Positions 16,200 through 24,367 of a DNA stretch of 47,944 nt are shown in pieces. The translations under genes were made by a program, and so were the position numbers. Every line of letters starts with the position of its first letter. Within the stretch, counting starts at the first letter, position 1. Below the pieces are notes generated by a model. That model worked only from the letters and a program-made list of their open reading frames with translations. It had not been told where the DNA came from and searched no databases. The DNA is from Candidatus Aquidulcis sp. Its GTDB lineage: Bacteria; Chloroflexota; Anaerolineae; Anaerolineales; UBA4823. The stretch spans positions 1-47,944 of the forward strand of contig DYIZ01000030.1 of the NCBI GenBank assembly GCA_020723385.1, in the 5' to 3' direction.

Positions 16200-16910
16200 T
16201 CAAGTCTCCTGTCTAATGCGTGAACTTTGGTCTTGATGCGCCAGCGCCGAGGGCGTCTGGCAGCCGACGATGGCCGGGGCTTCGTGGATGAGTTCGTCGT
16301 TTTCGAGCGCCGCCACCATGAACAGGGCGTAATCCACGCGGCGTGTGATGTTGCTGGCGAGAATGGGGTCGCCCACATGGCGGCTCCAGACCGGCAGGCC
16401 CTGACTCTCACCTTCCTCCAGGTCGCTGCCGCGCACCACGGTCCAGCGGGTGTTGCTGGCAAAGATGCGCCGGCAGGCTTCCACCTGGTCGTCAAGATCA
16501 ATCAAGCGGGTCAACCGCCCGATCCAGTGGGCAAGAATCTCATCCCGTTTCAACGATGCAGGGTACACATCCTGACCATCACGTGTGATATGCCAGCCGC
16601 AGGAGAAGATCAGCCGCGCTCCCGGACGGGCGTAATCCAGTACCGCCTGGGCCGTCCCGGTCGAGTAGTGATGCCTGCCCCAAGGGACCAGCACGGTCAG
16701 CACGCCATCGCAGCCGGCGACGGCTTTCTGGATAACGGCGCGGTGGTTGGTGTCTCCGGGCAAGAGCGTAATCTGTCCTATGTAATGTTCGAGTTTGCCG
16801 ACACTCCGTTCCCGGCAGACGCCTGTTACCTCGTATCCCCGGTTGAGACAGTGCTGAACCATGTATTGACCGAGTTTTCCGGAAGCGCCGACAATACAGA
16901 CTTTTTTCAT
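16200..16910 (-). CDS. NAD(P)-binding atypical short-chain dehydrogenase (NmrA-like)
   Basis: 236 residues with an N-terminal nucleotide-binding turn VCIVGASGKLGQYMVQHCL, the strand-loop YEVTGVCRERS, then VAGCDGVLTVLVPWG. No Tyr-x-x-x-Lys catalytic pair is evident, so it belongs to the atypical/NmrA-like group, either as a redox sensor or an enzyme acting on a small carbonyl compound. It ends one base before the MDR start and begins 7 bp after the DUF4386 stop, so it is an operon member. Confidence 0.8.
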   Translation of the reverse strand: MKKVCIVGASGKLGQYMVQHCLNRGYEVTGVCRERSVGKLEHYIGQITLLPGDTNHRAVIQKAVAGCDGVLTVLVPWGRHHYSTGTAQAVLDYARPGARLIFSCGWHITRDGQDVYPASLKRDEILAHWIGRLTRLIDLDDQVEACRRIFASNTRWTVVRGSDLEEGESQGLPVWSRHVGDPILASNITRRVDYALFMVAALENDELIHEAPAIVGCQTPSALAHQDQSSRIRQET

Positions 16911-16917
16911 GGTTTGT

Positions 16918-17598
16918 TCATTGCTCCTTTACTTTGATGCCCTTGATCAAGAGCCAAAGTGGGAAGGCCAGTTCGATCATCGAGATCAGGCCGATGGCGC
17001 TAAAAACTTCCTGGTGTTGTGGTAACAGGATGTTGCCGAAACTTTGCACAACATAGCAAAGCCCGGCCACGATCAGCAGGAGGCCGATTACTTTGTGGAT
17101 GTAGCCGGATTGGTAGACTAGGTAGCCGCTGACCAGCAGGTGCAGGGCGAAGAACAGGCCCCAAACCAGCGCCACCGATTCATGCAGGTTAAAAAAGAGC
17201 AGGGTCAGCGAATCCAACTGCGGTGTTGTGAACCCGGTCAGGTAGCCCGCGCCGCCCACCAGCGAGAGCACCGCGAAGTAGTTCAGCAGGTTCACGCCCT
17301 GGACGATGGTCATTGCCAGCCGGGCAAAGGCAGCTACCAGGGAGAGCGTCTTGTTGACCGGTTTGAGCAGGGAGTAAATCATCACGGTCAGGACAATTTC
17401 GATCAGAAAGACGACGGCGTCGCTAGCGATCCCGGCCCGCAAGAGGTCTTGCGAGGCGCGGACGTTGCTCGCCGTGGCGGCAGCGTCACCCGCCACGACG
17501 AGTTGGGCCGGGATAATCATCATGCCAGTGGGGGCGATGAAGGCCAGGGCCAGGATGAGCAGGCCCACAATCCGGGCAAGCGGTTTGAGAGAATTCAT
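16918..17598 (-). CDS. DUF4386 family membrane protein
   Basis: 226 residues from ATG 17598, preceded by CCAGGAGCAACC; a longer frame to 17652 would run into the upstream gene. Typical DUF4386 features: an early LARIVGLLILALAF helix, GDAAATASNVRAS, YSLLKPVNKTLSLVAAFARL, LFFNLHESVALVWGLFFALHLL and GYLVYQSGYIHKVIGLLLIV. Six or seven helices. The family has no known reaction. This gene sits between a related membrane protein and the SDR/MDR pair. Confidence 0.82.
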   Translation of the reverse strand: MNSLKPLARIVGLLILALAFIAPTGMMIIPAQLVVAGDAAATASNVRASQDLLRAGIASDAVVFLIEIVLTVMIYSLLKPVNKTLSLVAAFARLAMTIVQGVNLLNYFAVLSLVGGAGYLTGFTTPQLDSLTLLFFNLHESVALVWGLFFALHLLVSGYLVYQSGYIHKVIGLLLIVAGLCYVVQSFGNILLPQHQEVFSAIGLISMIELAFPLWLLIKGIKVKEQ

Positions 17599-17626
17599 GG
17601 TTGCTCCTGGGTTTTTGGAAGAGAAG

Positions 17627-18274
17627 CTACTCGTTTTTGCGCAAAAAGACAATGCCCAGCCAGACGAACCAGATGATTTGGCTGAGGCCGAACAGCCCGG
17701 CCAGATCGGCGAGACCTGGCAGGACAGAGATGAGACCTACCGCGCCCACCAACAAGCCGAGGAAGTTCAACAGTTTGGGCAGTCCGCCGCCGCGCAACGC
17801 GGCCAGGCTGATGAGCAGAGTCCAGACGCCGCCCAGGATTTCGCCGTTGCCATTGCCCAGCCCGCTGGCGACGGTTTCAAAACTCTGCCAGGTCAGCGCG
17901 GCTTGGGCCGGGTCTGTGGGGTAGTGAGCCGCAACGGGGGCGATCCCGGCATTCGAGACCATACCGCTGGCGACCAGCGAACCCGCCCAAATGAGGCTGA
18001 TCACCGTTGCCACCTGCGCCAGGGCGGGCGCGCTGGATTTCAGGCGGTCGTATAAGGCCAGGGCCAGCACCACTAGCACCAGGCCAAAGAAAACGTACAT
18101 CAGCAGGTTGGTCCAAAAAATGACAGCTTGTTTTTCAACGAGCAAGGCCACTTTTTGGGCCGGGTCGGTGAGGCTGGGATAATCCAGCACCACCAGGAAG
18201 GTGACTATCCCGATAACGTAGGCGGCGGCCAGGTAAAAGGCGGCGAATGCGCCGGGTTTCTGCAAGCTGTTCAT
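17627..18274 (-). CDS. Polytopic membrane protein (DUF4386-like)
   Basis: 215 residues with about six helices (AAFYLAAAYVIGIVTFLVVL, FWTNLLMYVFFGLVLVVLAL, LAQVATVISLIWAGSLVASGM, ILGGVWTLLISLAAL, LLNFLGLLVGAVGLISVL). The overall plan is that of DUF4386 but the signature region is weaker. Its ATG overlaps the stop of the XRE regulator (ATGA), and the DUF4386 gene follows after 28 bp. Confidence 0.65.
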   Translation of the reverse strand: MNSLQKPGAFAAFYLAAAYVIGIVTFLVVLDYPSLTDPAQKVALLVEKQAVIFWTNLLMYVFFGLVLVVLALALYDRLKSSAPALAQVATVISLIWAGSLVASGMVSNAGIAPVAAHYPTDPAQAALTWQSFETVASGLGNGNGEILGGVWTLLISLAALRGGGLPKLLNFLGLLVGAVGLISVLPGLADLAGLFGLSQIIWFVWLGIVFLRKNE

Positions 18275-18504
18275 GGTTTCGTTTCCGTTTCGGTGGGTTG
18301 ATAGGTAAAGACTTCCTCGACTGTTGTATCAAAGACGCGTGCAACGCGGAAGGCCAGTTCGAGCGAGGGGGAGTATTTGGCGCTTTCGATGGCGATGATG
18401 GTCTGGCGGGTGACGCCGACCTTTTTTGCCAGTTCATCCTGGGTCATTTCGCCGTGGTTGAAGCGCAGTTTGCGGATGGTGTTGGTGATGGGGCAGTCGC
18501 TCAT
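18271..18504 (-). CDS. XRE family HTH regulator (YozG-like)
   Basis: 77 residues, nearly all a single Cro/CI-type helix-turn-helix: ITNTIRKLRFNHGEMTQDEL, then AKKVGVTRQTIIAIESAKYSPSLELAFRVARVF. Such small regulators usually pair with a four-helix membrane protein, here the gene ending 1 bp upstream (18506-18952). It very probably autoregulates this operon from the promoter at 19004-19032. Confidence 0.88.
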   Translation of the reverse strand: MSDCPITNTIRKLRFNHGEMTQDELAKKVGVTRQTIIAIESAKYSPSLELAFRVARVFDTTVEEVFTYQPTETETKP

Positions 18505-18505
18505 C

Positions 18506-18952
18506 TTAGAACCCCCGGCGATAGAGAATAAACTGGGTCAGTTCATCCACCAACGAGGAGAGCAGGCCGGAGTAGATGATGGTAATGAACATGACCGAGA
18601 TGGGCATCCCAACGGCCAGCGTGACCATCGCCAGCACCACGCCAATCGAAAAAATGTACAGGGCAATGCGGCTGCCTTTGAGTTCGATCAGCTTGTCGCG
18701 CTCATCGGTGATGGCGGGTTCCTCCTCGTGGGCTGTCAGGCGGTAGTGGATGGTGAAGGCGATGGTGACGAGGATGTTGGCGACGATGGAGATGGGGATG
18801 AAAATCAGGAAGGCGTTGGCCCAAAAGCGTGGGGCGTTGGCAAATTCTCCGCCCCCGGCCAGGTAACGGACGTACAGGTAGACGGAGTAGCTGACCGTGA
18901 CCAGCACGGATGTGAACATGTTGACGATGGCGCGTTTTTCGTGATAGGACAT
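18506..18952 (-). CDS. Four-helix membrane protein paired with the XRE regulator
   Basis: 148 residues: two helices (TSVLVTVSYSVYLYVRYL and FLIFIPISIVANILVTIAFTI), a charged loop with EEEPAITDERDKLIELKGSRIA, then two more helices ending VDELTQFILYRRGF. The TDERDKLIELKGSR loop is characteristic of the membrane partner that precedes YozG-like regulators (DUF2178-type arrangement). GAGGAAC stands before the ATG. It heads the operon 18952 to 15195, behind the strong promoter at 19004-19032. It may act as the input to the regulator. Confidence 0.72.
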   Translation of the reverse strand: MSYHEKRAIVNMFTSVLVTVSYSVYLYVRYLAGGGEFANAPRFWANAFLIFIPISIVANILVTIAFTIHYRLTAHEEEPAITDERDKLIELKGSRIALYIFSIGVVLAMVTLAVGMPISVMFITIIYSGLLSSLVDELTQFILYRRGF

Positions 18953-19003
18953 GGTTCCTCGCTTGTCTGGTAAGGTTTACTAGAAGTCAATTCAGGCAGA
19001 CAT

Positions 19004-19032
19004 ATAGTAATATAATTTATACATAATGTCAA
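19004..19032 (-). promoter_or_regulatory. Promoter of the XRE/DUF4386/SDR/MDR operon
   Basis: On the minus strand TTGACA (19032-19027), a 17-bp AT-rich spacer, and TACTAT (19009-19004), about 50 bp before the ATG at 18952. The spacer and flanks (ATAAATTATATTACTATATG) are rich in short palindromes that could bind the XRE protein. Confidence 0.6.
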
Positions 19033-19072
19033 GTGTATTTTACATGAAAGATGGGTTTTCCCTCACCCCCAG

Positions 19073-19095
19073 CCCCTCTCCCAAGGGGAGAGGGG
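19073..19095. repeat. GC-rich dispersed-type hairpin repeat
   Basis: CCCCTCTCCC (19073-19082), AA, GGGGAGAGGGG (19085-19095), preceded by CCCTCACCCCCAG. This short hairpin is of a kind found dispersed in many bacterial genomes between genes. No second copy was found in the window. Confidence 0.5.
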
Positions 19096-19175
19096 GACCT
19101 CTTTCAAGGGTAGTTTTTTTCGGGATGAGTGACATGGCCCCCTCCCACCTCCCCCAGATTCCAAGACGCCTTAAA

Positions 19176-19209
19176 CCAAAAGCGGCTGGATATGTCCAGC
19201 CGCTTTTGG
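19176..19209 (-). terminator. Hairpin after the nine-gene MDR/DUF4386 operon
   Basis: A 15-bp perfect stem (19176-19190 with 19195-19209) closes a TATG loop. It lies 15 bp past the stop of the last gene (19225) on the minus strand, where it ends in GCTTTTGGTTTAA, a short T-rich tail. It is the likely end of the operon running from 25290. Confidence 0.65.
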
Positions 19210-19224
19210 GAACACTCCCCGGCT

Positions 19225-19584
19225 TCAGACCCAGTTCCAGGCGTACCAGATGGTCACGCCGTTGAACACCATGCTGACCACCAGCAGGAATTTGTCGTAG
19301 AACGAGGGGTAGGTGGGCAGGCCGGCTAGGTTGAACAGGATGAAAAAGCCAGCCATGATGATATTGGCCCAACGGCCGGCAGGTTGCGGAAGCACCAGGC
19401 TCAAGAAAACCATCAGGATGGGAAGCAGCATCAAGACGGCGGCCACGAACCAGATGGCTTGAGTAAAATTCGTGTCAGCCTGCATTTTCACCATGTCGCC
19501 GCTATAGATGCGCAGCACATCACCAAGCAGGTAAATCAGCATGACCACAACCCAGGTAGCGGAAAGGATGATTCTGGCGTCCAT
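19225..19584 (-). CDS. Small membrane protein (DUF6326-like)
   Basis: 119 residues with four helices: ILSATWVVVMLIYLLGDVLRIY, AIWFVAAVLMLLPILMVFLSLVL, ANIIMAGFFILFNLAGL and FLLVVSMVFNGVTIWYAWNWV. The order, the GDVLR after helix 1 and the final YAWNW are like the DUF6326 group; function unknown. It is the last gene of the operon, 9 bp after MDR copy 2, and is followed by a hairpin. Confidence 0.7.
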   Translation of the reverse strand: MDARIILSATWVVVMLIYLLGDVLRIYSGDMVKMQADTNFTQAIWFVAAVLMLLPILMVFLSLVLPQPAGRWANIIMAGFFILFNLAGLPTYPSFYDKFLLVVSMVFNGVTIWYAWNWV

Positions 19585-19593
19585 CGGAAGCTC

Positions 19594-20559
19594 CTATACA
19601 ATCGTGATGACCACTTTGCCGCGGGCGTGTCCTGCTCCAAGATAGCGCAGCGCTTCTGGGGTCTCGCTCAACGGGTAGCGCTTATCGATCACCGGGACAA
19701 TTTTTCCAGCTTCCAACATCTTTTTGAGCGTCAGCAAATCCTTCTGGTCAATATGCGCCGCAACGCCTCCCAGCTTCCGACCGTTTTTCTCTGACAGCCA
19801 GTTTCCCAGGAGCATGGCCTCGAAGATTTGTGCCGGCTTGCCTCCGGCCATGATGTACATGCCCTTGGGGGTTAACGCCCGTTTGTACGCGGCCAGCGGG
19901 TGGTAGCCGTTGGCGGCAAAAATCAGGTCGTACTGGCGCCCGCTTTGGGTGAAGTTTTCTTGAGTGTAGTCTATGATGTGGTCTGCGCCGAGTTCGCGGG
20001 CCTGTTCCAGGTTGCGGGTGCTGCACACTGCGGTGACTTCGGCCCCGAAGGCTTTGGCAATCTGCACCGCGAAAGTTCCCACCCCACCAGCCGCGCCATT
20101 GATCAGTACCTTTTGCCCCGGCTGGATTTTCCCTTCATCGCGCAGACCCTGCAGGGCAGTGAGCGCGGCCATCGGTACAGCCGCGGCTTCATCAAACGAT
20201 AGATTGGCCGGTTTCAGCGCCAGTTTACTTTCAGGAGCGCATACATACTCGGCAAAACCGCCGTGACCAATATCCCCAAAGACCTCATCGCCTGGCTGAA
20301 ATTGCTCGATGTTTCTGCCAACCGCTTCAACCCGCCCCGCTATGTCAGCGCCGAGGCGCGTGTTTTTGGGTTTGAGCAGTCCCCCGCCCATCAGGCGGAT
20401 CAAGAAGATGTCCGCGGTCAGGAAATGCCAGTCATAGGCATTGACGGAGGCCGCGTAAATTTTTATCAAGACCTCATCATCCTTGGGCGCAGGTTTTTCT
20501 ACATCCTGGAGTTGGATCACATCCGGTGATCCGTATTTTTCATAGACAATCGCTTTCAT
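19594..20559 (-). CDS. Zinc-less MDR oxidoreductase, copy 2
   Basis: 321 residues. MKAIVYEKYGSPDVIQLQDV at the start, NGAAGGVGTFAVQIAKAFG Rossmann turn, VTAVCSTRNLEQARELGADH and the C-terminal KRYPLSETPEALRYLGAGHARGKV. No zinc ligands, so QOR-like. It is somewhat further from the other three copies, lacking their GVCST form (AVCST here). It lies 36 bp after a DUF4386 gene, and GAAGGAG precedes the ATG. Confidence 0.88.
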   Translation of the reverse strand: MKAIVYEKYGSPDVIQLQDVEKPAPKDDEVLIKIYAASVNAYDWHFLTADIFLIRLMGGGLLKPKNTRLGADIAGRVEAVGRNIEQFQPGDEVFGDIGHGGFAEYVCAPESKLALKPANLSFDEAAAVPMAALTALQGLRDEGKIQPGQKVLINGAAGGVGTFAVQIAKAFGAEVTAVCSTRNLEQARELGADHIIDYTQENFTQSGRQYDLIFAANGYHPLAAYKRALTPKGMYIMAGGKPAQIFEAMLLGNWLSEKNGRKLGGVAAHIDQKDLLTLKKMLEAGKIVPVIDKRYPLSETPEALRYLGAGHARGKVVITIV

Positions 20560-20595
20560 TTTTTCTCCTTCTGAATGAGTGAGATATGACTGAGT

Positions 20596-21321
20596 TTATC
20601 GGCCAACCCCAACGAAGGCTGTTTTCTGCTCCTGTGCGCCCTTGACCAACAGCCACAAGGAAAGTCCAAATTCCGCAATAAATCCAAGCGGGTAGCTGAC
20701 GAAGGTGATGGCGGTGAAGCCCGGGAAAAGGAAATATTGGAGAAACGTCGTCAGCCAGGTAACGCAATGAATCATCAGCACGAGGCCCAAAATCCGGGGC
20801 AGGAAGCCTGACTTGAAAACCAAATAACCCAGTGGAAAGAGCCAGGCGCCATAAAATATCTGGGCTATCATAAATCCACTTTTGTAGACATACAAGGATA
20901 ACATGGCCAGGGCTTGCAATTGGTCCGGCTGGAAGACCTTCAAGTACCCTGCGTCACTCAAAAGCAACTGGCTGGCAAGCAGAAAAAGATCGCTAAAACA
21001 TTGCACCGCGACGCCCCCTGCGTTCAGTAACAAGAACAGCAAGGCGATATTCTGATCAACCGGTTTTAATAAGATGTACAAAGCCCAGGCCGTCAAAAGG
21101 AATAACACCGCTCCGAAGAGATCGCCCATCATCCCGAGACGAAATTGCCACTCGGAAGCCAGGATATTTTGGGCTGTTGCCACGGCATTGCCGTAGACAA
21201 TCAGTTTCGAACGGCCAAGCACATCTGACGCCACGTGAATGACGATGTAAATCAAATACAAGAAGCCTGCCATTCTTGCAGGATTGATGGTCATACGGGA
21301 ACTTGCTTGGGTGGATTTCAT
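20596..21321 (-). CDS. DUF4386 family membrane protein
   Basis: 241 residues with the family pattern: NPARMAGFLYLIYIVIHVASD, YGNAVATAQNILASEWQFR, YILLKPVDQNIALLFLLLNAGG, DQLQALAMLSLYVYKSGF, GYLVFKSGFLPRILGLVLMI. About seven helices. It is the clearest DUF4386 member here. Its ATG overlaps the stop of the small membrane gene upstream (ATGA), and MDR copy 2 follows. An internal ATG at 21294 (MTINPARMAG) is an alternative start. Confidence 0.85.
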   Translation of the reverse strand: MKSTQASSRMTINPARMAGFLYLIYIVIHVASDVLGRSKLIVYGNAVATAQNILASEWQFRLGMMGDLFGAVLFLLTAWALYILLKPVDQNIALLFLLLNAGGVAVQCFSDLFLLASQLLLSDAGYLKVFQPDQLQALAMLSLYVYKSGFMIAQIFYGAWLFPLGYLVFKSGFLPRILGLVLMIHCVTWLTTFLQYFLFPGFTAITFVSYPLGFIAEFGLSLWLLVKGAQEQKTAFVGVGR

Positions 21322-21752
21322 TTTTTGTCTCCTTTGAAGAGGGCATAGCCTGAAAGGCCAATGCCCACAACGTATAAAACGCTCAGAACAACGTTCACCT
21401 GCCAGCGGGCGTGATCGAGAGGCGCGGAGGCAATGAAGGCCAATATTTCAACCAAGCCAATCGTGACCAGCAACGCCCCAAAGGCCCATTTTTGGCCTTT
21501 GCTTAAACATAAACGGACAACAAACCAAACCAGAATCGAGAGAGCAACTGCGTAAGAGTTATACAGGATGGTCAAAGCATTGAGAGACGCAATAACCTTG
21601 GGGTCAAGGCTGGCGATTTCAGATTTTTCAAAGACCATTCCCAGGAGCGGTGAATTCCCAATCTGAAAGACGACAATGGTCAGGATCAAGGAAGAGATCA
21701 GAAAATTGAGACCACTCCAGATGGAAAGAAATCTCGAACCTGCTTTTAGCAT
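21318..21752 (-). CDS. Small polytopic membrane protein, unknown
   Basis: 144 residues with four helices (GLNFLISSLILTIVVFQIG, LTILYNSYAVALSILVWFVV, WAFGALLVTIGLVEILAFIAS, VNVVLSVLYVVGIGLSGYALF). No recognised motif. It sits between MDR copy 3 (6 bp upstream) and a DUF4386 gene, so it belongs to the same operon. Confidence 0.65.
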   Translation of the reverse strand: MLKAGSRFLSIWSGLNFLISSLILTIVVFQIGNSPLLGMVFEKSEIASLDPKVIASLNALTILYNSYAVALSILVWFVVRLCLSKGQKWAFGALLVTIGLVEILAFIASAPLDHARWQVNVVLSVLYVVGIGLSGYALFKGDKK

Positions 21753-21758
21753 TTTGGC

Positions 21759-22733
21759 TTACTCCTTGTTTTGTACGCTGATGACCACATTCCCGCGCTT
21801 ATGTCCGGTTTCGACGTAGCGGTGCGCCTCGACAATCTGCTCCAGCGGGTAGACCCGGTCAATCACTGGCCTGATTTTTTCCGCTTCGACCAGTTCGCGC
21901 AGAAAATCCAGCCTTTCGGCGGTGCAAATGGACGCGCCGGTTTTGACTTTTTTTCTGGACAGTGATGTGGCGATCATTTGCGGCAGGGCTGAGCGCAGGA
22001 AATCGGTCATGGCGCTGGAAAGATAAACGCCGCCGGGTTTCAGGGCATTTTTGCACTGCGAAAACGAAATTTTGCCGACCGTGTCAAAGATGAGGTCGAA
22101 ATATTCACCGCTGGCAGGAATTTCCTGGCGGGTATAGTCAATCACCCGCTCCGCGCCGATGGATTTGACCATCTCCACATTGGCCGTGCTGCACACCCCG
22201 GTCACTTCGGCGCCGAAGTGCTTCGCCAGTTGCACGGCATACGACCCCACCGAACCGGAAGCGCCGTTGATCAGCACTTTCTGCCCCGGCCTGATTTTGC
22301 CAATGTCGCGCAGGAAGGTCAGGGCGGTCAGCGCCCCATCGGGGACGGCGGCGGCCTGCTCGTAACTGAGATTCGCCGGTTTGCGCGCCAGCCCGGCCTT
22401 TTCGGGCAGGCAGATGTACTCGGCGCAACCAGACATCTGGACCATCGTAGCACTGAACACTGCGCCGCCGGGCTGGAAGCGCCGCACCGACCCGCCGACC
22501 GCCTCCACTTCCCCGGCCATTTCGATGCCCAGGATGGGGTTGCGCGGGCGCTTTAGGCCGAGGATGAGGCGGCTCCAGGTTGGTTCGCCCCGGCGGATCA
22601 GGCAGTCGGTGGCGGTGACGGTGGTGGTGTGGATGCGGATCAGGACCTCATTCGCCCTGGGGGAGGGTTTGGGCACATCCTTCAGCGCAAGCACTTCGGG
22701 CGGGCCGTATCGCTCAACAACAGCCGCTTTCAT
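21759..22733 (-). CDS. Zinc-less MDR oxidoreductase, copy 3
   Basis: 324 residues. MKAAVVERYGPPEVLALKDV, NGASGSVGSYAVQLAKHFG, EVTGVCSTANVEMVKSIGAERVIDYT, and the C-terminal DRVYPLEQIVEAHRYVETGHKRGNV. QOR-like without zinc ligands. With copy 4 it shares the STAN(V/L)E(M/L)VKS string and the DRVYP(L/F)EQIVEAH tail, so these two look like a recent duplication. Its ATG overlaps the stop of the DUF4386 gene upstream. Confidence 0.88.
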   Translation of the reverse strand: MKAAVVERYGPPEVLALKDVPKPSPRANEVLIRIHTTTVTATDCLIRRGEPTWSRLILGLKRPRNPILGIEMAGEVEAVGGSVRRFQPGGAVFSATMVQMSGCAEYICLPEKAGLARKPANLSYEQAAAVPDGALTALTFLRDIGKIRPGQKVLINGASGSVGSYAVQLAKHFGAEVTGVCSTANVEMVKSIGAERVIDYTRQEIPASGEYFDLIFDTVGKISFSQCKNALKPGGVYLSSAMTDFLRSALPQMIATSLSRKKVKTGASICTAERLDFLRELVEAEKIRPVIDRVYPLEQIVEAHRYVETGHKRGNVVISVQNKE

Positions 22734-23431
22734 TTAGCGCCCTCTGGCATGGAATAACCCTTGACGATCAGCCAGACCGCCAGCGCCATTTCTTGCAGCA
22801 TGATCGGGAGCATGAGCAGCATCTGCGGCGGAGAAAATGCTTCAATCAATCCAAACATCCCGGAAAAAGCGCCGATCAACATCAGCAGCAGGCCCAACAA
22901 GCCCCAGGCAGATAACCAGCGGGGCAGGAGCCGGGTTCTGTAAAATACTGCGTAGTAGATGGCCGCCCCAGTACACCAGGGAAGGAGACTGAATCCGTTG
23001 CTCATCCAGTCCCGCACCGATTGGACGACTGCGGCGGCGGGCTGGAAAAAGGAATCGGCTGGGCTGCCAGCCCTGACAAATTCCTGGCTCAAAGCCAACA
23101 GAACCGCCAGACTGACGGCGCTGGCGAGCTGGAGCGTTCCTTCAATGACACGGAAACCCACCACGCCCAGGGCAAGTGCCTCGCCATGGGGTTTAAGAAT
23201 CGGGTACATCGAGATGCCGATCCCGGCGCAGGCCAGGCCCATGAACATGACGCTGAGCGCCAACAGCAACACCTCGTTGCTGTGTGTCGCCATCAGCGAC
23301 AGGTAGTCCGGGGATGAAACGGACTGGCCCCACAAGGACATCGCGGCCATCACCGGGACAGTCCCCAGAATGAATAAGACGCCTGTGATGCGAGCGCTTT
23401 TTCTTGAATAACTCATGCTGTCTGCGTTCAT
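22730..23431 (-). CDS. DUF4386 family membrane protein
   Basis: 233 residues and six to seven helices: RITGVLFILGTVPVMAAMSL, EVLLLALSVMFMGLACAGIGI, YPILKPHGEALALGVVGFRVIEG, NGFSLLPWCTGAAIYYAVFY, RTRLLPRWLSAWGLLGLLLML. The family region YPILKPH and RxxPRWLSxWGLxG is shared with the gene at 24364-25044. It starts 15 bp after MDR copy 4 and overlaps the start of MDR copy 3. Confidence 0.8.
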   Translation of the reverse strand: MNADSMSYSRKSARITGVLFILGTVPVMAAMSLWGQSVSSPDYLSLMATHSNEVLLLALSVMFMGLACAGIGISMYPILKPHGEALALGVVGFRVIEGTLQLASAVSLAVLLALSQEFVRAGSPADSFFQPAAAVVQSVRDWMSNGFSLLPWCTGAAIYYAVFYRTRLLPRWLSAWGLLGLLLMLIGAFSGMFGLIEAFSPPQMLLMLPIMLQEMALAVWLIVKGYSMPEGAK

Positions 23432-23446
23432 TTTTCCTCTTGGCTT

Positions 23447-24367
23447 TTATAGGGTGATAACCACATTGCCTTTTTTGTGGCCCTGCTCCACGTAGTGGTG
23501 CGCTTCGACAATCTGCTCGAAGGGATAGACGCGGTCAATGGCCGGTTTGAGCTTACCCGCTTCGATCAGCTCTTTGAGCTTTAGCAGGTTTTCGAGCTGG
23601 TTGCCGCCATCTGAGTCGGTGTGAACATTAATGTAGACGCCGCCGGGGTTGAGCGCCTTTTTACCCTGTGCAGGGAGTAGTTTTCCAACAGCGTCGAAAA
23701 CCACATCGTAGGCTGCGCCGCTTTGGGTGAAATCCTGGCGGGTGTAATCTATGACCTGTTTCGCTCCCAGCGACTTTACCAATTCCAGGTTGGCCGTGCT
23801 GCACACCCCGGTCACATCTGCGCCGAAGTGGCGGCTGGCAAGCTGGACGGCGTTCGTGCCGACCGCGCCGGATGCGCCGTAGACGAGGATTTTCTGCCCG
23901 GCCTGGATTCTCCCCTTTTTGAGACATTGCAGCGCCGTCATCCCCGCGCCGGGGGCGGCGGCGGCTTCCTCGTAGCTGAGATTCTCCGGTTTAAGCGCCA
24001 GCACGCCATTTTCGGGGAAGCATTTGTATTCGGCGTAGCCGCCAAAATTGACAGAAAAGGTGGAGGCAAAGACCGCCTGGCCGGGCTGGAAGCGGGTCAC
24101 TTTTGCACCAACCGCTTCGATGTCCCCGGCCAACTCCATGCCCAGGATGGGCCGTTTGGGGCCGCGCATCCCCAGGAACAGGCGCGCCATGAGCTTTTGC
24201 ACGCCGGAGATGGGCAGGTTGAAACTGCGCATGATCGTGTCGCCGATGGTGACGGTGGTGGCGCGGACTTTGACCAGCACTTCGTTCGGGCGCGGGGTGG
24301 GTTTGGGCAGGTCTGCCAGGTGCAGCACTTCGGGCGGGCCGTATTGGGTGTAGAGGATGGCTTTCAT
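23447..24367 (-). CDS. Zinc-less MDR oxidoreductase, copy 4
   Basis: 306 residues, the shortest copy. MKAILYTQYGPPEVLHLADL, YGASGAVGTNAVQLASRHFG, DVTGVCSTANLELVKSLGAKQVIDYT, and DRVYPFEQIVEAHHYVEQGHKKGNV. The segment after the Rossmann part is shorter than in the other copies but no core motif is lost. Zinc ligands are absent. Its ATG overlaps the stop of the DUF4386 gene upstream (ATGA). Confidence 0.88.
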   Translation of the reverse strand: MKAILYTQYGPPEVLHLADLPKPTPRPNEVLVKVRATTVTIGDTIMRSFNLPISGVQKLMARLFLGMRGPKRPILGMELAGDIEAVGAKVTRFQPGQAVFASTFSVNFGGYAEYKCFPENGVLALKPENLSYEEAAAAPGAGMTALQCLKKGRIQAGQKILVYGASGAVGTNAVQLASRHFGADVTGVCSTANLELVKSLGAKQVIDYTRQDFTQSGAAYDVVFDAVGKLLPAQGKKALNPGGVYINVHTDSDGGNQLENLLKLKELIEAGKLKPAIDRVYPFEQIVEAHHYVEQGHKKGNVVITL

